Assembly: GCF_003471585.1 (NCBI RefSeq)
Contig: NZ_QRJO01000003.1
Coordinates: 124,001 to 188,000 of the forward strand
Reading direction: 5' to 3'
Source: Collinsella sp. AM18-10
GTDB taxonomy: Bacteria > Actinomycetota > Coriobacteriia > Coriobacteriales > Coriobacteriaceae
DNA: 64,000 nucleotides
Numbering within the stretch: position 1 is the stretch's first letter; each line of letters opens with the position of its first letter. Of the stretch, positions 35,124 to 43,420 are shown piece after piece. A program made the translations under genes and the position numbers. Below the pieces are notes generated by a model. The model was given only the letters and a program-made list of their open reading frames with translations, was not told the DNA's origin and ran no database searches.

Positions 35124-37274
35124 TTAGTACTGGCTCTCGTGCTTGCTGAAGAAGTCGAAGCGCGGGGGCAGCGGCTTCACGCGGTGCTCGCCGGGCTTCT
35201 CGCCCAGGCTCTCCACAAACTCGTCCGTGGAGGCAAAGATGTTATCCCAGCTAAAGAAGGCGACCGGATCGACGTCGAAGTACTCGCAGATGAGCTCGCA
35301 GCCGGCCGGGACAATGCCGTGCATGAGCACGGTCGCCACGCGCAGCTCGGTAAAGGCGTCGACGAGGGCCTGCGTCATCGCGGCATTGGCCGGCTCGCCC
35401 TCGAGCTTGTTGGCGGCCTTGGAGGCATCGCTCCAGCGCTTGTTGGCGGCACGCAGGTAGTCGTCGCACACGGCAAGCGCGCGGTGCGTCTCGAACTTGT
35501 ACATGGCCTGCTCAAAGGCAAGGGCGGCCTGCTCGGCGGCCTCGACCACGGCGGCAGAGGCCGCACCGGCGGGGATGCAGCCGTTGCGATAGGGGCTCTC
35601 GTCGCCCTCCTTGACGGCGACGCCGTAGAAGCAGCTGCGGGCCAAGCGGTTGAACACGCCGGTCAAAAGGGCGCTCTCCTTAAGGGCCGGATCGATGACG
35701 CGCTTGTCGTCGCAGGCGCGCACCTCGTTGCCGTCCTTGTCCTTGCCGGTCACGCGCGTGTCGTATGCCTTGGGACTAAAGCTCACCGGCTTCTCGGACA
35801 GGCCGAGCGACAGCCAATGCGCACGCATCTGCTCGCAGGTGTAGTGGTTGAGCAGGTCGTCTGCCGGCGGGGGAGGCGTCTGCGAGGACGAGCTCGCCTT
35901 TTTGCCCATGTAGAGCAGGTGATAGCAGGCGCTGACGGTGCTCTGCGTAAGGTCCCAGCCCAGGGCCTCCCACATGGCGGTTTGCGCGATGCAGTAGAAA
36001 TAGATGTTGTCCTGACCGATGAACTGATAGATCTGCGCGTCGTCAGAGCACCACCAGTCGCGCCAGTCGAGCGAGCTGTGCTGGTAGGTGGGCGCGGGGA
36101 CCTGCGTGGAATCGGCGGCGGGCTCGCCCATGAGGGCGGCATCCTGGGCGGCGACGCCCTCGGTCACGCCGGCGGCACGGGCGTCGCGGGCGAGTACGGT
36201 GCGGGTGTAGCTGATGGGCGCCCACAGGCTCTCGGGCCAGCACCAGCAGGTGACGTCGGTCACGCCGTCGACCTCGGGCACCGGAACGCCCCAGTCGATG
36301 TTGCCGGTGATGCGGAAGGGCACGAGCGCCTTGCCGCTGCGGAAGCGCACGCCGCCGTTGGCGAGCACCGCGTGGGCGTCGTCGCGCTCTTTCCAGCTGG
36401 GGAAGGTGACGGTAAAGCTGCTCTTGTTGCCCTCGGGCTCCAGCACGGTGTGTTCGGGGAGCTGGTCCTCGACGGCATCGAAGGCCTCGCGGAACTTATT
36501 CTGGATGTAGAGCTGAGCCGGCAGCAGCCACTCCTCCATGGTCTTGGAGACCACGGAGCGAACCTGCGGGTTCTGGGCGAGCTTGGCGGTGTAGGTCTTC
36601 ATAAAGTCGAGGTAGGCCGGCAGGTCGAAGTAGAGGTTGTCGACCGGGCGCAGCTCGGGCACCTCGCCGGTGAGCTGGCTCTTGGGTGCGATAAGCTCCT
36701 CGGGCTCAAACTGGTGACCCAAGTCGCACTCGTCGGCGTACGCCTTCTCGGACTTGCAGCCCTGGATGGGGCAGCGGCCAATCACCTGGCGGCCGTTGAG
36801 GAATGTGCCGGCCTTGGCGTCGTAGAACTGCAGCGTGGAGCGCTTGGAGATGGTGCCCTGCTCGTGCAGGCGCTCGATAATCTCGGCGGTAACCTCGTTG
36901 TGAATCTGCGCAGCCGGCTCAAGGCCCGAGCCGCCGTAGATATCGCAGCTGATGTTGTAGTTGTTGAGGGTCGCGGCCTGGCGGGAGTGGTTGGACTCGA
37001 CGTACTCGCTAATGGACTTGTCGTAGTCCTCGTTCTCCTTGAGCTTGCGGTAGCTCTCCATGATGGGCGAGCCGTAGCAATCGGTGCCCGAGGTGAAGAT
37101 GACGTTCTCGCGGCCCAGACGGTCGCGCAGGAAGCGGGCGAAGAAGTCGGCCGGGACAAAGACGCCGCCAACGTGGCCAAAGTGAAGGCCCTTGTTGCCG
37201 TAGGGCTCGCCGGCGGTAACGATGGCGCGGCGAGGCCAGCTGGGACGGTCGTTCATGGAGTATTTGGATGCCAT
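35124..37274 (-). CDS. metG: Methionyl-tRNA synthetase-like class I ligase with altered KMSKS motif
   Basis: This 716-residue protein resembles MetRS: the N-terminal Rossmann domain has HFGH at 31-34 in place of HIGH, the knuckle has CPIQGC and the C-terminal part is a helical anticodon domain. The nucleotide-binding loop, normally KMSKS, reads KKASSS (about 455-460), so the second lysine that stabilises the transition state is missing. Long inserts are present in the zinc and connective regions. ATG 37274 follows GAAGGAGT. It is either the sole, divergent MetRS or a paralogue with a different job; I cannot decide from this window. Confidence 0.82.
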   Translation of the reverse strand: MASKYSMNDRPSWPRRAIVTAGEPYGNKGLHFGHVGGVFVPADFFARFLRDRLGRENVIFTSGTDCYGSPIMESYRKLKENEDYDKSISEYVESNHSRQAATLNNYNISCDIYGGSGLEPAAQIHNEVTAEIIERLHEQGTISKRSTLQFYDAKAGTFLNGRQVIGRCPIQGCKSEKAYADECDLGHQFEPEELIAPKSQLTGEVPELRPVDNLYFDLPAYLDFMKTYTAKLAQNPQVRSVVSKTMEEWLLPAQLYIQNKFREAFDAVEDQLPEHTVLEPEGNKSSFTVTFPSWKERDDAHAVLANGGVRFRSGKALVPFRITGNIDWGVPVPEVDGVTDVTCWCWPESLWAPISYTRTVLARDARAAGVTEGVAAQDAALMGEPAADSTQVPAPTYQHSSLDWRDWWCSDDAQIYQFIGQDNIYFYCIAQTAMWEALGWDLTQSTVSACYHLLYMGKKASSSSQTPPPPADDLLNHYTCEQMRAHWLSLGLSEKPVSFSPKAYDTRVTGKDKDGNEVRACDDKRVIDPALKESALLTGVFNRLARSCFYGVAVKEGDESPYRNGCIPAGAASAAVVEAAEQAALAFEQAMYKFETHRALAVCDDYLRAANKRWSDASKAANKLEGEPANAAMTQALVDAFTELRVATVLMHGIVPAGCELICEYFDVDPVAFFSWDNIFASTDEFVESLGEKPGEHRVKPLPPRFDFFSKHESQY

Positions 37275-37406
37275 GGGACTCCTTCGCATATGGTGAGAGC
37301 GCGTCCGGGCGCAAGGCCTGGCGACGCGGTGGTCAATTCGTGCATATCGTTCGACATTATCGCACATGCGGGCGGGTGCGTGACGGGGGCGCTATCCTAA
37401 GATGCT

Positions 37407-37976
37407 ATGAATGAGATTTCCAACATACATGCGTTTGAAGACGAGGATTTTCTGCACGCTTGCTTCGTGTGGGGGATGGCCGTGCTTGTGGTGTTTGCCG
37501 TGTGCCTGGTGCCGGTGTTTATGCTGCTGGGCGGGCCCGCAGACCTGGATGCGGCCGACGCGGGCGGCTGGATGGCGGTCTTGGGCTGGATAGTCGGCTT
37601 GGCGGTCGTCTCTGCGGCGTCGTTTGTCGTGCACGAGCTGGTGCACGCGGTGTTCTTTAAGTTGTTTGCGCCCGCCGGTGCGCATGTGACCTTTGGGGCA
37701 AATCTCGAAACTTGCATGATTTATGCCTGCGCCGAGGGCGTTGTGTATTCGCGCCGGCGGTACATGGTCATTTGCCTGGCGCCGACGGTTGTTTTGACGG
37801 CGGCGTTTGCCTTGGGGTTTGCATGCTCGGGTTATCCGCTGCTGTGCTACTTGGCAGCTGGTCTGCACTTGTCGGGCTGTGTGGGCGACTGGCATTACGT
37901 GCGGACCATCCTGCGCGACCGCCGCATTGTCGCCTGTGAGGACACATCCTTTGGCGTCCGCTTTTTTGGTCAGTAG
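37407..37976 (+). CDS. DUF3267 membrane zincin-like protein
   Basis: This is a 189-residue protein with about four membrane segments. The central HELVH (76-80) is the zinc-metalloprotease HExxH signature and sits at the end of a membrane helix, as in DUF3267 family members that are annotated as putative zincin peptidases. A later FGVRFF is the C-terminal mark. No conventional third ligand was identified. Its stop codon lies inside the left arm of the perfect 38-bp inverted repeat at 37972-38080. It stands alone; substrate unknown. Confidence 0.82.
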   Translation: MNEISNIHAFEDEDFLHACFVWGMAVLVVFAVCLVPVFMLLGGPADLDAADAGGWMAVLGWIVGLAVVSAASFVVHELVHAVFFKLFAPAGAHVTFGANLETCMIYACAEGVVYSRRRYMVICLAPTVVLTAAFALGFACSGYPLLCYLAAGLHLSGCVGDWHYVRTILRDRRIVACEDTSFGVRFFGQ

Positions 37977-38080
37977 TCTTTTTGGGACGGGGCTATTTTG
38001 ACTACTTTTCTGTTGAGATAGGCATTGCGACTGCTTTACGTCAAAAGTAGTCAAAATAGCCCCGTCCCAAAAAGACTACT
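37972..38080. repeat. Perfect 38-bp inverted repeat (109 bases in total)
   Basis: The arms 37972-38009 and 38043-38080 are perfect reverse complements over 38 bases around a 33-base loop; the arm includes GACGGGGCTATTTTGACTAC. The left arm contains the stop codon of the DUF3267 gene, and the right arm ends 22 bases before queH. With no U-tract it is unlike a simple terminator. It may be a mobile palindromic element, or an RNA hairpin that insulates the two genes. Confidence 0.75.
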
Positions 38081-38102
38081 TATTGCGGGGGAGGAGATGT
38101 TG

Positions 38103-38678
38103 ATGAAGCCGTTGCTGCTGCATGCTTGCTGTGCGCCGTGCTCGCTTGAGCCGGTTCGCCTGCTGCGCGAGGAAGGGTTTGAGCCCACGATTTGCTGGAC
38201 CAACCCCAATATTCAACCGCGCGATGAATGGCAGCGGCGCTTGGACGAGCTGCGCCGGTGGTGTGCCGATGGCGACATCGAGCTTATCGAGGCAGGCGAG
38301 GACCGCGAGCGCTGGGAGGCCGGTGTGGCCCCGTTGGGCGCCGATCGACCCCGTCGCTGTCGTGCGTGCTATGCCTTGCGCTTGGCCGAAGCGTGCCGCG
38401 TGGCCCAGGATCGCGGGTTCGAATATGTGGGTACGACGCTCGCCGTCTCGCCGTATCAGCTGTTCGAGACCTGTAATGACGTGCTTGAGCGCTTGGCAGC
38501 GGCACATGGGCTCACCCCGGTCATTCGCGATTTTCGCCCGTATTACCCCGAGGCCACGCGTCGTTCGCGCGAGCTTGGCATGTATCGGCAGAACTACTGT
38601 GGTTGCCGCTTCTCGGCCGTCGAGGCGGCCATGGACCGCGCCCGCATCCGCGACGAGCGCAAAGCTGCCAAAAAGTAG
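38103..38678 (+). CDS. queH: Epoxyqueuosine reductase QueH
   Basis: QueH performs the last step of queuosine synthesis, reducing epoxyqueuosine in tRNA, and replaces QueG. It is 191 residues here. Cysteines of the metal sites are seen in LHACCAPCS (7-15), CRACYALR and NYCGCRFS. ATG 38103 is preferred since GGGGAGGAG lies at a normal distance; an upstream in-frame extension would run through the inverted repeat. It is 64 bases upstream of queA on the same strand and probably shares its transcript. Confidence 0.94.
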   Translation: MKPLLLHACCAPCSLEPVRLLREEGFEPTICWTNPNIQPRDEWQRRLDELRRWCADGDIELIEAGEDRERWEAGVAPLGADRPRRCRACYALRLAEACRVAQDRGFEYVGTTLAVSPYQLFETCNDVLERLAAAHGLTPVIRDFRPYYPEATRRSRELGMYRQNYCGCRFSAVEAAMDRARIRDERKAAKK

Positions 38679-38742
38679 TTCATTTGGGACGTTAGCCTGC
38701 TAGGATGTAGAGCGGACTTTAGCTATATAAGGAGAATCCGAC

Positions 38743-39960
38743 GTGTCTATGCGTACCGATGATTTTGACTATAACCTTCCTGAGGAACTGATTGCCCAGG
38801 CTCCTGCCGAGCCGCGTGACTCCTGCCGCCTGCTGGTGGTGGATCGCAAAGGCTCCCAGGCAGGAACGCCGCTGGAGCATGGCGGCACCGTCGAGCACCG
38901 CATCTTCCGCGACATCATCGACTATATCGAGCCGGGCGATGTGCTCGTCATCAACAAGACGCGCGTGATGCCGGCCCGCCTGATCGGTCGCAAAGCCGGC
39001 TCGGGTGGCGTGGTCGAGACGCTGCTGCTCAAGCGTCGCGAGGATGTTGACCCGCTGGGTCACGTTTGGGAGTGTCTGGTCAAGCCGGGCAAGCGTCTGA
39101 AGCCCGGTGCTCAGATTGAGTATCGAGCCGGTGGCGCCCATGCGCCCGAGGGGGCTCCCGTGGTGCTGACGGCCGAGGTCATCGACTTTGTCACCGATAG
39201 CCGTGGTGGCCGTCTGGTGCGCTTTGAGCCGGCCGGTTGCAATGCCGCCGGCGACCCGCGCACGCTCGACGAGGCCATCCATGCTGCCGGCCACGTGCCG
39301 CTGCCGCCCTACATTACCGATTACGAGGGCGATCCCGAGAAGTACCAGACCGTCTACGCCATGAAGGAGGAGCACTCGGCTGCCGCTCCTACGGCGGGTC
39401 TGCACTTTACCCCCGAGCTCATGGCCGCTATCGAGGCCAAGGGCGCGAAGTTTGCCGCCGTCGAGCTCGAGGTGGGTATTGATACCTTCCGTCTGGTGGA
39501 GGAGGACGACCCCACGCAGCACGTCATGCACACCGAGCGCTACCACGTGTCACAGGAGGTTGTCGACGCCGTGCATAAGGCGAAGGCCGAGGGGCACCGC
39601 GTGATCGCCGTCGGCACCACCGCAGTACGCTCGCTCGAAAGCGCGTTTGACGCTGAGGCACCGGTGTCCAATCCGGCCGTGACAGCGCGCTATTTTGAAG
39701 GCCGCGAGGACGGCGCTGACACGCTCGGCCGCGGTGACATCGTGGTGCGCGAGAACGCCACGACGCAGCTCTACCTCATGCCCGGCTCGACCTATCACGT
39801 GGTCGACGCGCTGATTACGAACTTCCACGTGCCGCGCTCCACGCTCATGATGCTCGTAAGCGCGCTTGCCACCCGCGACCAGATCATGGATGCCTATGCC
39901 GCCGCCATCGAGGAGCGCTACCGCTTCTTCAGCTTTGGCGACGCGATGCTCATTTGTTAG
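38743..39960 (+). CDS. queA: tRNA preQ1(34) S-adenosylmethionine ribosyltransferase-isomerase QueA
   Basis: QueA transfers and rearranges the ribosyl group of SAM onto preQ1 in tRNA to make epoxyqueuosine. The 405-residue protein has the family marks FDYNLPEELIAQ at the N-terminus, INKTRVMPARL, AAPTAGLHFT, VELEVGIDTFRLV and NFHVPRSTLMMLVSA. A GTG start at 38743 follows AAGGAG by nine bases; ATG two codons on is possible. It makes a pathway with queH and the tgt gene at 43624. The R1 element begins at its stop codon. Confidence 0.96.
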   Translation: MSMRTDDFDYNLPEELIAQAPAEPRDSCRLLVVDRKGSQAGTPLEHGGTVEHRIFRDIIDYIEPGDVLVINKTRVMPARLIGRKAGSGGVVETLLLKRREDVDPLGHVWECLVKPGKRLKPGAQIEYRAGGAHAPEGAPVVLTAEVIDFVTDSRGGRLVRFEPAGCNAAGDPRTLDEAIHAAGHVPLPPYITDYEGDPEKYQTVYAMKEEHSAAAPTAGLHFTPELMAAIEAKGAKFAAVELEVGIDTFRLVEEDDPTQHVMHTERYHVSQEVVDAVHKAKAEGHRVIAVGTTAVRSLESAFDAEAPVSNPAVTARYFEGREDGADTLGRGDIVVRENATTQLYLMPGSTYHVVDALITNFHVPRSTLMMLVSALATRDQIMDAYAAAIEERYRFFSFGDAMLIC

Positions 39961-40129
39961 TTACGCGGTTCTACGAACCGCGTAACGGCTCGACGCTGCA
40001 AACCCGCCAGAGCGGCAATCTGCCTTTCAACTTCGGCGGCATGACCAGAAGGTCAATGCCGCCTCGTTTCAAGGCACCTTGCTCGCTCTGGCGGGTTTTC
40101 GCTGACTTTGCCAAGGCATCGGCGTCGCC
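39960..40129 (+). ncRNA. Structured repeat element R1, copy b (full length)
   Basis: It starts at the queA stop codon. It consists of an 11-bp perfect hairpin (39960-39970 with 39976-39986); then CGACGC (39991-39996), which can pair with GCGTCG (40122-40127); then a 15-bp perfect stem (40000-40014 with 40084-40098); then GCAATCTGCC opposite GGCACCTTGC; and an inner hairpin GGCGGCATGACC-AGAA-GGTCAATGCCGCC. Loop sequences match copies a and c, whereas the stems differ with compensation. Function is unknown. Confidence 0.7.
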
Positions 40130-40132
40130 TTT

Positions 40133-40190
40133 GTTGGCACTTGGGGACGTTCCTTTTGTGTCGGCACTTGGGGACAGTCCTTATGTCAAG
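40133..40190. repeat. Short direct repeat resembling REP-type sequences
   Basis: GGCACTTGGGGAC followed by (G)TTCCTT or AGTCCTT appears twice in tandem, about 28 bases apart. A similar CACCTGGGGACACTCCTT stretch occurs at 60190-60210. This GGGGAC-TCC pattern recalls REP sequences handled by RAYT transposases, but no RAYT gene is in the window. Confidence 0.5.
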
Positions 40191-40235
40191 AGATTGGTGC
40201 AAGAGGGATAGGTTGCCTTGCGTCGATTTAAATAG

Positions 40236-40300
40236 GTTGCGGTGAGATAGTTCTTGAATTGGCCTTATTGAGGACTAAACAGGAACTATCTCACCGCAAC
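40236..40300. repeat. GTTGCGGTG hairpin family, copy A
   Basis: GTTGCGGTGAGATAGTTC (40236-40253) and its exact reverse complement (40283-40300) flank a 29-base loop containing TTGGCC. A closely related 65-base copy lies at 53442-53506 and a related one at 46476-46534. It lies between convergent genes, so it may terminate transcription, though the U-tract is poor. Confidence 0.7.
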
Positions 40301-40327
40301 TGCGTTGAACGTTTTTTGGCAACTGGT

Positions 40328-42091
40328 TTACTTGCTCGCGAACAGCCAGATTAGGATGATCACGAGGACTACGGCGACAATGCAGACGATGGCGCCGGTG
40401 AATTTGATGCGTGAGTCGCGGGTACGCTCGCGCACCGCGTCCTCGGTGGCCTCCAGCTGGGCGACTTCTCGCTCGGTCTCGGCGTGTTCGGCTTTGTCTC
40501 GGGCCAAGGATCCTGCAAGCGACTCAGTGATCTCTGGGTGGTCGTGTACCTCGGTCGCCTGTTCGATGATCGACTGCGCATGTGCGGCATCTGCTTGGGC
40601 GTTGGCGATGGTCTGCTCCTGCTCGCGGCGTGCCTTGTCCTCCGCGGCGATCTTCTCGCGCAGTTCGCGCTGACGAGTCGCGGCGGCGGTCTTCGCCGTC
40701 TGCAGCTCGTCGCGCGCGGCATCGGCTTCGGTCGTCACGGCTTGGTGCGCGCGTTTTGCGTCGGCGATAGGGGCTTGAGCCTGCTCGACGGCCTGCTCGG
40801 CTGCGGCAAGCGAGTGCTCAAGGTCGGCGGTGATGCGCGGGACATCTTCTTCGGCTTTACGCAGGGCATCTGCCGTGTCGGAGATCTGCATCGAGAGCTC
40901 GCTGGTGCGCACCGTATAGTTGGCGGGATTTGCCGAGGGATTGCGTTGCAGCTCGGCATACTCATGGCGCAGCGTCTCGAGCTGGGCGCGCGTGGCGTCG
41001 ACGGTTTGTTGTGCGGCGGCAATGCCGGCGTCTCGCTCTGCCTTCACCTTGTCGCGGATGCGCTTGGAATCCTCAAGACGTCGAACGAGGCGGTTGCCGG
41101 TCTCGCGCGAGCTCGCCTCGCGGGCCTCCACGGCATCGAGCGCGGCCTTCAGACGGAGCTCAGTCGCGTTATCCTCTGTCTTCATTTGTTCGAGCTGACC
41201 CTTGAGCTTTGTCGCTTTGGAGGCGTGGGCATCACGGTCAATCTCGGCGGCCGCTGCAGTCTTTTGGGCCGTGGCAATCGCCTGGCGCTGGTCGGCGACG
41301 ATCTGGTCGTAGCGGCCTGCGATATCCTGGCGCGTCTCGAGTTCCTCGGCCTGATCGGCAATGCGCTGCTCAAGTTCGGCCAGGTGGGCGCGGGCATCGG
41401 CAAGTGCCTTTTTCGCGGCGTTCATCTCGCGCATGGCCGAGGCGCCCTGGGCGATAAAGGTGCCCACGGCGTTCGCAGTGTTCGAGACAGCGGTCCCCAG
41501 ATCGCGGCTCGCGGCGGGGGAGTGCGGGGCAGTCGGGCGAGCGGTGTCGGCAGCGTCCGTATCGGCAGCCTGCGGCACGGCGATATTGCCGGTACCGCCC
41601 TCGATCACAGAAAAGCCTGCTGCGTGCGGGTCGACCGCATCGGCGCCAATCGTGGGATGCTCGAGCTGCAGAAACGAGGGCATGGTGCTGCCCTGGTCGG
41701 CAACCGGAGTCTCGCCGGGTACGAAGGTCGAGGCTGCCTCGGCGGCCTCCTCTTCCTCGGCGTCAACATCAGCGTCGGCCACGGCGTCTTTCATCGCTTT
41801 GACGGCATCCATCATGGAGTCCATGACGGCGTCGAGCTCTTCTTCCGAAGAAACCTCGATGGGGCCCGCAGCTTGCGGAGCGGCATCCTGTACGGGGTCG
41901 TCGTCCTGAGCGGGCGCATCGTCGTTTTGCTCGCCTGCATCTTCGGCGCCGGGGGTTTCCGCCGTAGCGCTTTCGTCTAAGATGGGGTCGTCGAGGCCAA
42001 TATCATCGCAGGTCACAGCGTCAGCATCTGCAGTGACGTCTGCGGAATCATCAATATGCTGTTGAGTCTGGGGGTCCAGCTCGTCTGTCAT
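40328..42091 (-). CDS. Large coiled-coil protein with C-terminal membrane anchor
   Basis: This is a 587-residue acidic protein. The first 200 residues are disordered and Asp/Glu/Ala-rich (many DDPVQDAAP-like pieces). Residues about 210-555 are a near-continuous coiled coil (for example AELEQRIADQAEELETRQD and AAAEQAVEQAQAPIADAKR), rich in Ala, Glu and Arg. A single membrane helix (GAIVCIVAVVLVIILIWLFA) ends the protein. ATG 42091 is used because GAGGAG lies nine bases upstream; an ATG two codons earlier is possible. The tail anchor means the bulk is cytoplasmic. It could be a division or envelope organiser; no homologue was identified. Confidence 0.8.
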   Translation of the reverse strand: MTDELDPQTQQHIDDSADVTADADAVTCDDIGLDDPILDESATAETPGAEDAGEQNDDAPAQDDDPVQDAAPQAAGPIEVSSEEELDAVMDSMMDAVKAMKDAVADADVDAEEEEAAEAASTFVPGETPVADQGSTMPSFLQLEHPTIGADAVDPHAAGFSVIEGGTGNIAVPQAADTDAADTARPTAPHSPAASRDLGTAVSNTANAVGTFIAQGASAMREMNAAKKALADARAHLAELEQRIADQAEELETRQDIAGRYDQIVADQRQAIATAQKTAAAAEIDRDAHASKATKLKGQLEQMKTEDNATELRLKAALDAVEAREASSRETGNRLVRRLEDSKRIRDKVKAERDAGIAAAQQTVDATRAQLETLRHEYAELQRNPSANPANYTVRTSELSMQISDTADALRKAEEDVPRITADLEHSLAAAEQAVEQAQAPIADAKRAHQAVTTEADAARDELQTAKTAAATRQRELREKIAAEDKARREQEQTIANAQADAAHAQSIIEQATEVHDHPEITESLAGSLARDKAEHAETEREVAQLEATEDAVRERTRDSRIKFTGAIVCIVAVVLVIILIWLFASK

Positions 42092-42385
42092 AGGCATGTG
42101 CTCCTCATCGTTGTTTGTCACCCTATGATAAAGTCTCGCGCCGACATCCCGCGCGCTGCAGCAAAGTTTCAAAACGTGTTCGATGGCTCGCGTCGATAGC
42201 AAAAACTCGGCCACTTTATCCAGTTTGTACTTGACAATCCCTTCGCCGAAAGACGTTATGCCGTTCGCCTGCCGAGGCCTTTTCTTTTCACTTGAACCCG
42301 TTAAAGTTGCATTTCAGCTTTTGTCGCGTTTATTTGGATGCGCGCAGTCGGCGGGTGCGCCCGTCGCGATTTGAAAGGACTTTAT

Positions 42386-43186
42386 ATGGGACTTTTCACT
42401 GGTAAGACCGTGATCGTCACCGGCGGTGGCAAGGCCACGCTCAAGGACGGCTCCGCTGGCTCCATCGGCTACGGTATCGATATCGCTTTTGCCAAGGAGG
42501 GCGCAAACCTCGTCATTACCGGCCGCAACGTTGCCAAGCTCGAGGCTGCCAAGGAATCCCTCGAGGCCGAGTACGGCGTCAAGGTTCTGCCTGTTCAGGC
42601 CGATGTCTCGGCTGGTCAGGACAACGAGGCCGTCGTCCAGAACGTCATCGACAAGGCTATTGAGGAGTTCGGCCGCATCGACGCCGTCGTCAACAACGCT
42701 CAGGCCAGCGCCTCGGGCGTGACCATTGCCGATCACACCATGGATCAGTTCAACCTCGCCATTTACTCTGGCCTGTATGCCACCTACCTGTACATGCAGA
42801 AGGCCTATCCGCACCTGAAGGAGACCAAGGGCTCCGTGGTCAACTTTGCTTCGGGCGCCGGCCTGTTTGGCAACTACGGCCAGTGCAGCTATGCCGCCGC
42901 CAAGGAAGGCATCCGTGGTCTGACTCGCGTTGCCGCCAACGAGTGGGGCAAGGACGGCATCAACGTCAATATCGTTTGCCCGCTTGCTTGGACCGCCGCG
43001 CTCGAGAACTTCCAGGATGCCTATCCCGAGGCGTTCAAGGCCAACGTCCACATGCCGCCGGCTGGCCACTACGGCGACGTCGAGAAGGAAATCGGCCGCG
43101 TTGTCGTTCAGCTCTGCGGTCCCGACTTTAAGTATATGAACGGCGAGACCGTCACCCTCGAGGGTGGCATGGGCCAGCGTCCGTAG
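42386..43186 (+). CDS. Short-chain dehydrogenase/reductase
   Basis: This 266-residue SDR has the nucleotide-binding motif VTGGGKATLKDGSAGSIGYG, which carries an unusual insertion between the glycines. It also has NNAQASASG in place of NNAG, the serine of NFASGAGLFG and the catalytic YAAAK with Lys. ATG 42386 follows GAAAGGAC; the upstream extension is rejected. SDRs reduce or oxidise hydroxyls of many small molecules. In a gut bacterium a hydroxysteroid (bile acid) substrate is one candidate, but nothing in the sequence proves it. An R1 element begins three bases after its stop. Confidence 0.9.
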   Translation: MGLFTGKTVIVTGGGKATLKDGSAGSIGYGIDIAFAKEGANLVITGRNVAKLEAAKESLEAEYGVKVLPVQADVSAGQDNEAVVQNVIDKAIEEFGRIDAVVNNAQASASGVTIADHTMDQFNLAIYSGLYATYLYMQKAYPHLKETKGSVVNFASGAGLFGNYGQCSYAAAKEGIRGLTRVAANEWGKDGINVNIVCPLAWTAALENFQDAYPEAFKANVHMPPAGHYGDVEKEIGRVVVQLCGPDFKYMNGETVTLEGGMGQRP

Positions 43187-43188
43187 GA

Positions 43189-43359
43189 GTTACGGCGTTT
43201 TACCAAACGCCGTAACGGGCCGACGCTGCGCGGGCCGCATTTGGACAATCTGCCGTTCAATTTCAAGGGCGCGACCAGAAGGTCAGCGCCCTTTCATTTC
43301 ACGGCACCTTGTCTCAAATGCGACCCGCTCGCTGACGTTGCCAAAATATCGGCGTTGCC
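43189..43359 (+). ncRNA. Structured repeat element R1, copy c (full length)
   Basis: It starts three bases after the SDR stop. A 12-bp perfect hairpin (GTTACGGCGTTT-TACC-AAACGCCGTAAC) is followed by CGACGCTGC. The outer stem GGGCCGCATTTG pairs with CAAATGCG(A)CCC, then ACAATCTGCC lies opposite GGCACCTTGT, and the inner hairpin is GGGCGCGACC-AGAA-GGTCAGCGCCC. Every stem differs in sequence from copies a and b but keeps pairing, whereas CAATCTGCC, TTCAA and GGCACCTTG are unchanged. Confidence 0.7.
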
Positions 43360-43420
43360 GTGGCTGGTAAATAGCTCCACTCATCGGGGACGTACTTAAA
43401 TGAGTGCCCGCAGAATGAAA

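Noticed and set aside
34986..37400. Plus-strand frame of 804 codons across the MetRS-like gene
   Set aside because: It has low-complexity Leu/Gly/Ala/Val content typical of antisense frames; the minus-strand gene is supported by motifs and ribosome site.
38679..38742. preQ1 riboswitch before queA (also looked for before queH and tgt)
   Set aside because: No C-rich loop plus A-rich tail arrangement typical of preQ1-I, and no preQ1-II core recognised.
42386..43186. Identification of the SDR as the Collinsella 7-beta-hydroxysteroid dehydrogenase
   Set aside because: The remembered sequence begins differently and has different active-site surroundings; this protein belongs to another SDR branch.
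971..43359. R1 elements considered as CRISPR-like or simple terminators
   Set aside because: Only three dispersed copies with no spacers, and no U-tract after the stems; compensatory changes fit a structured RNA better.
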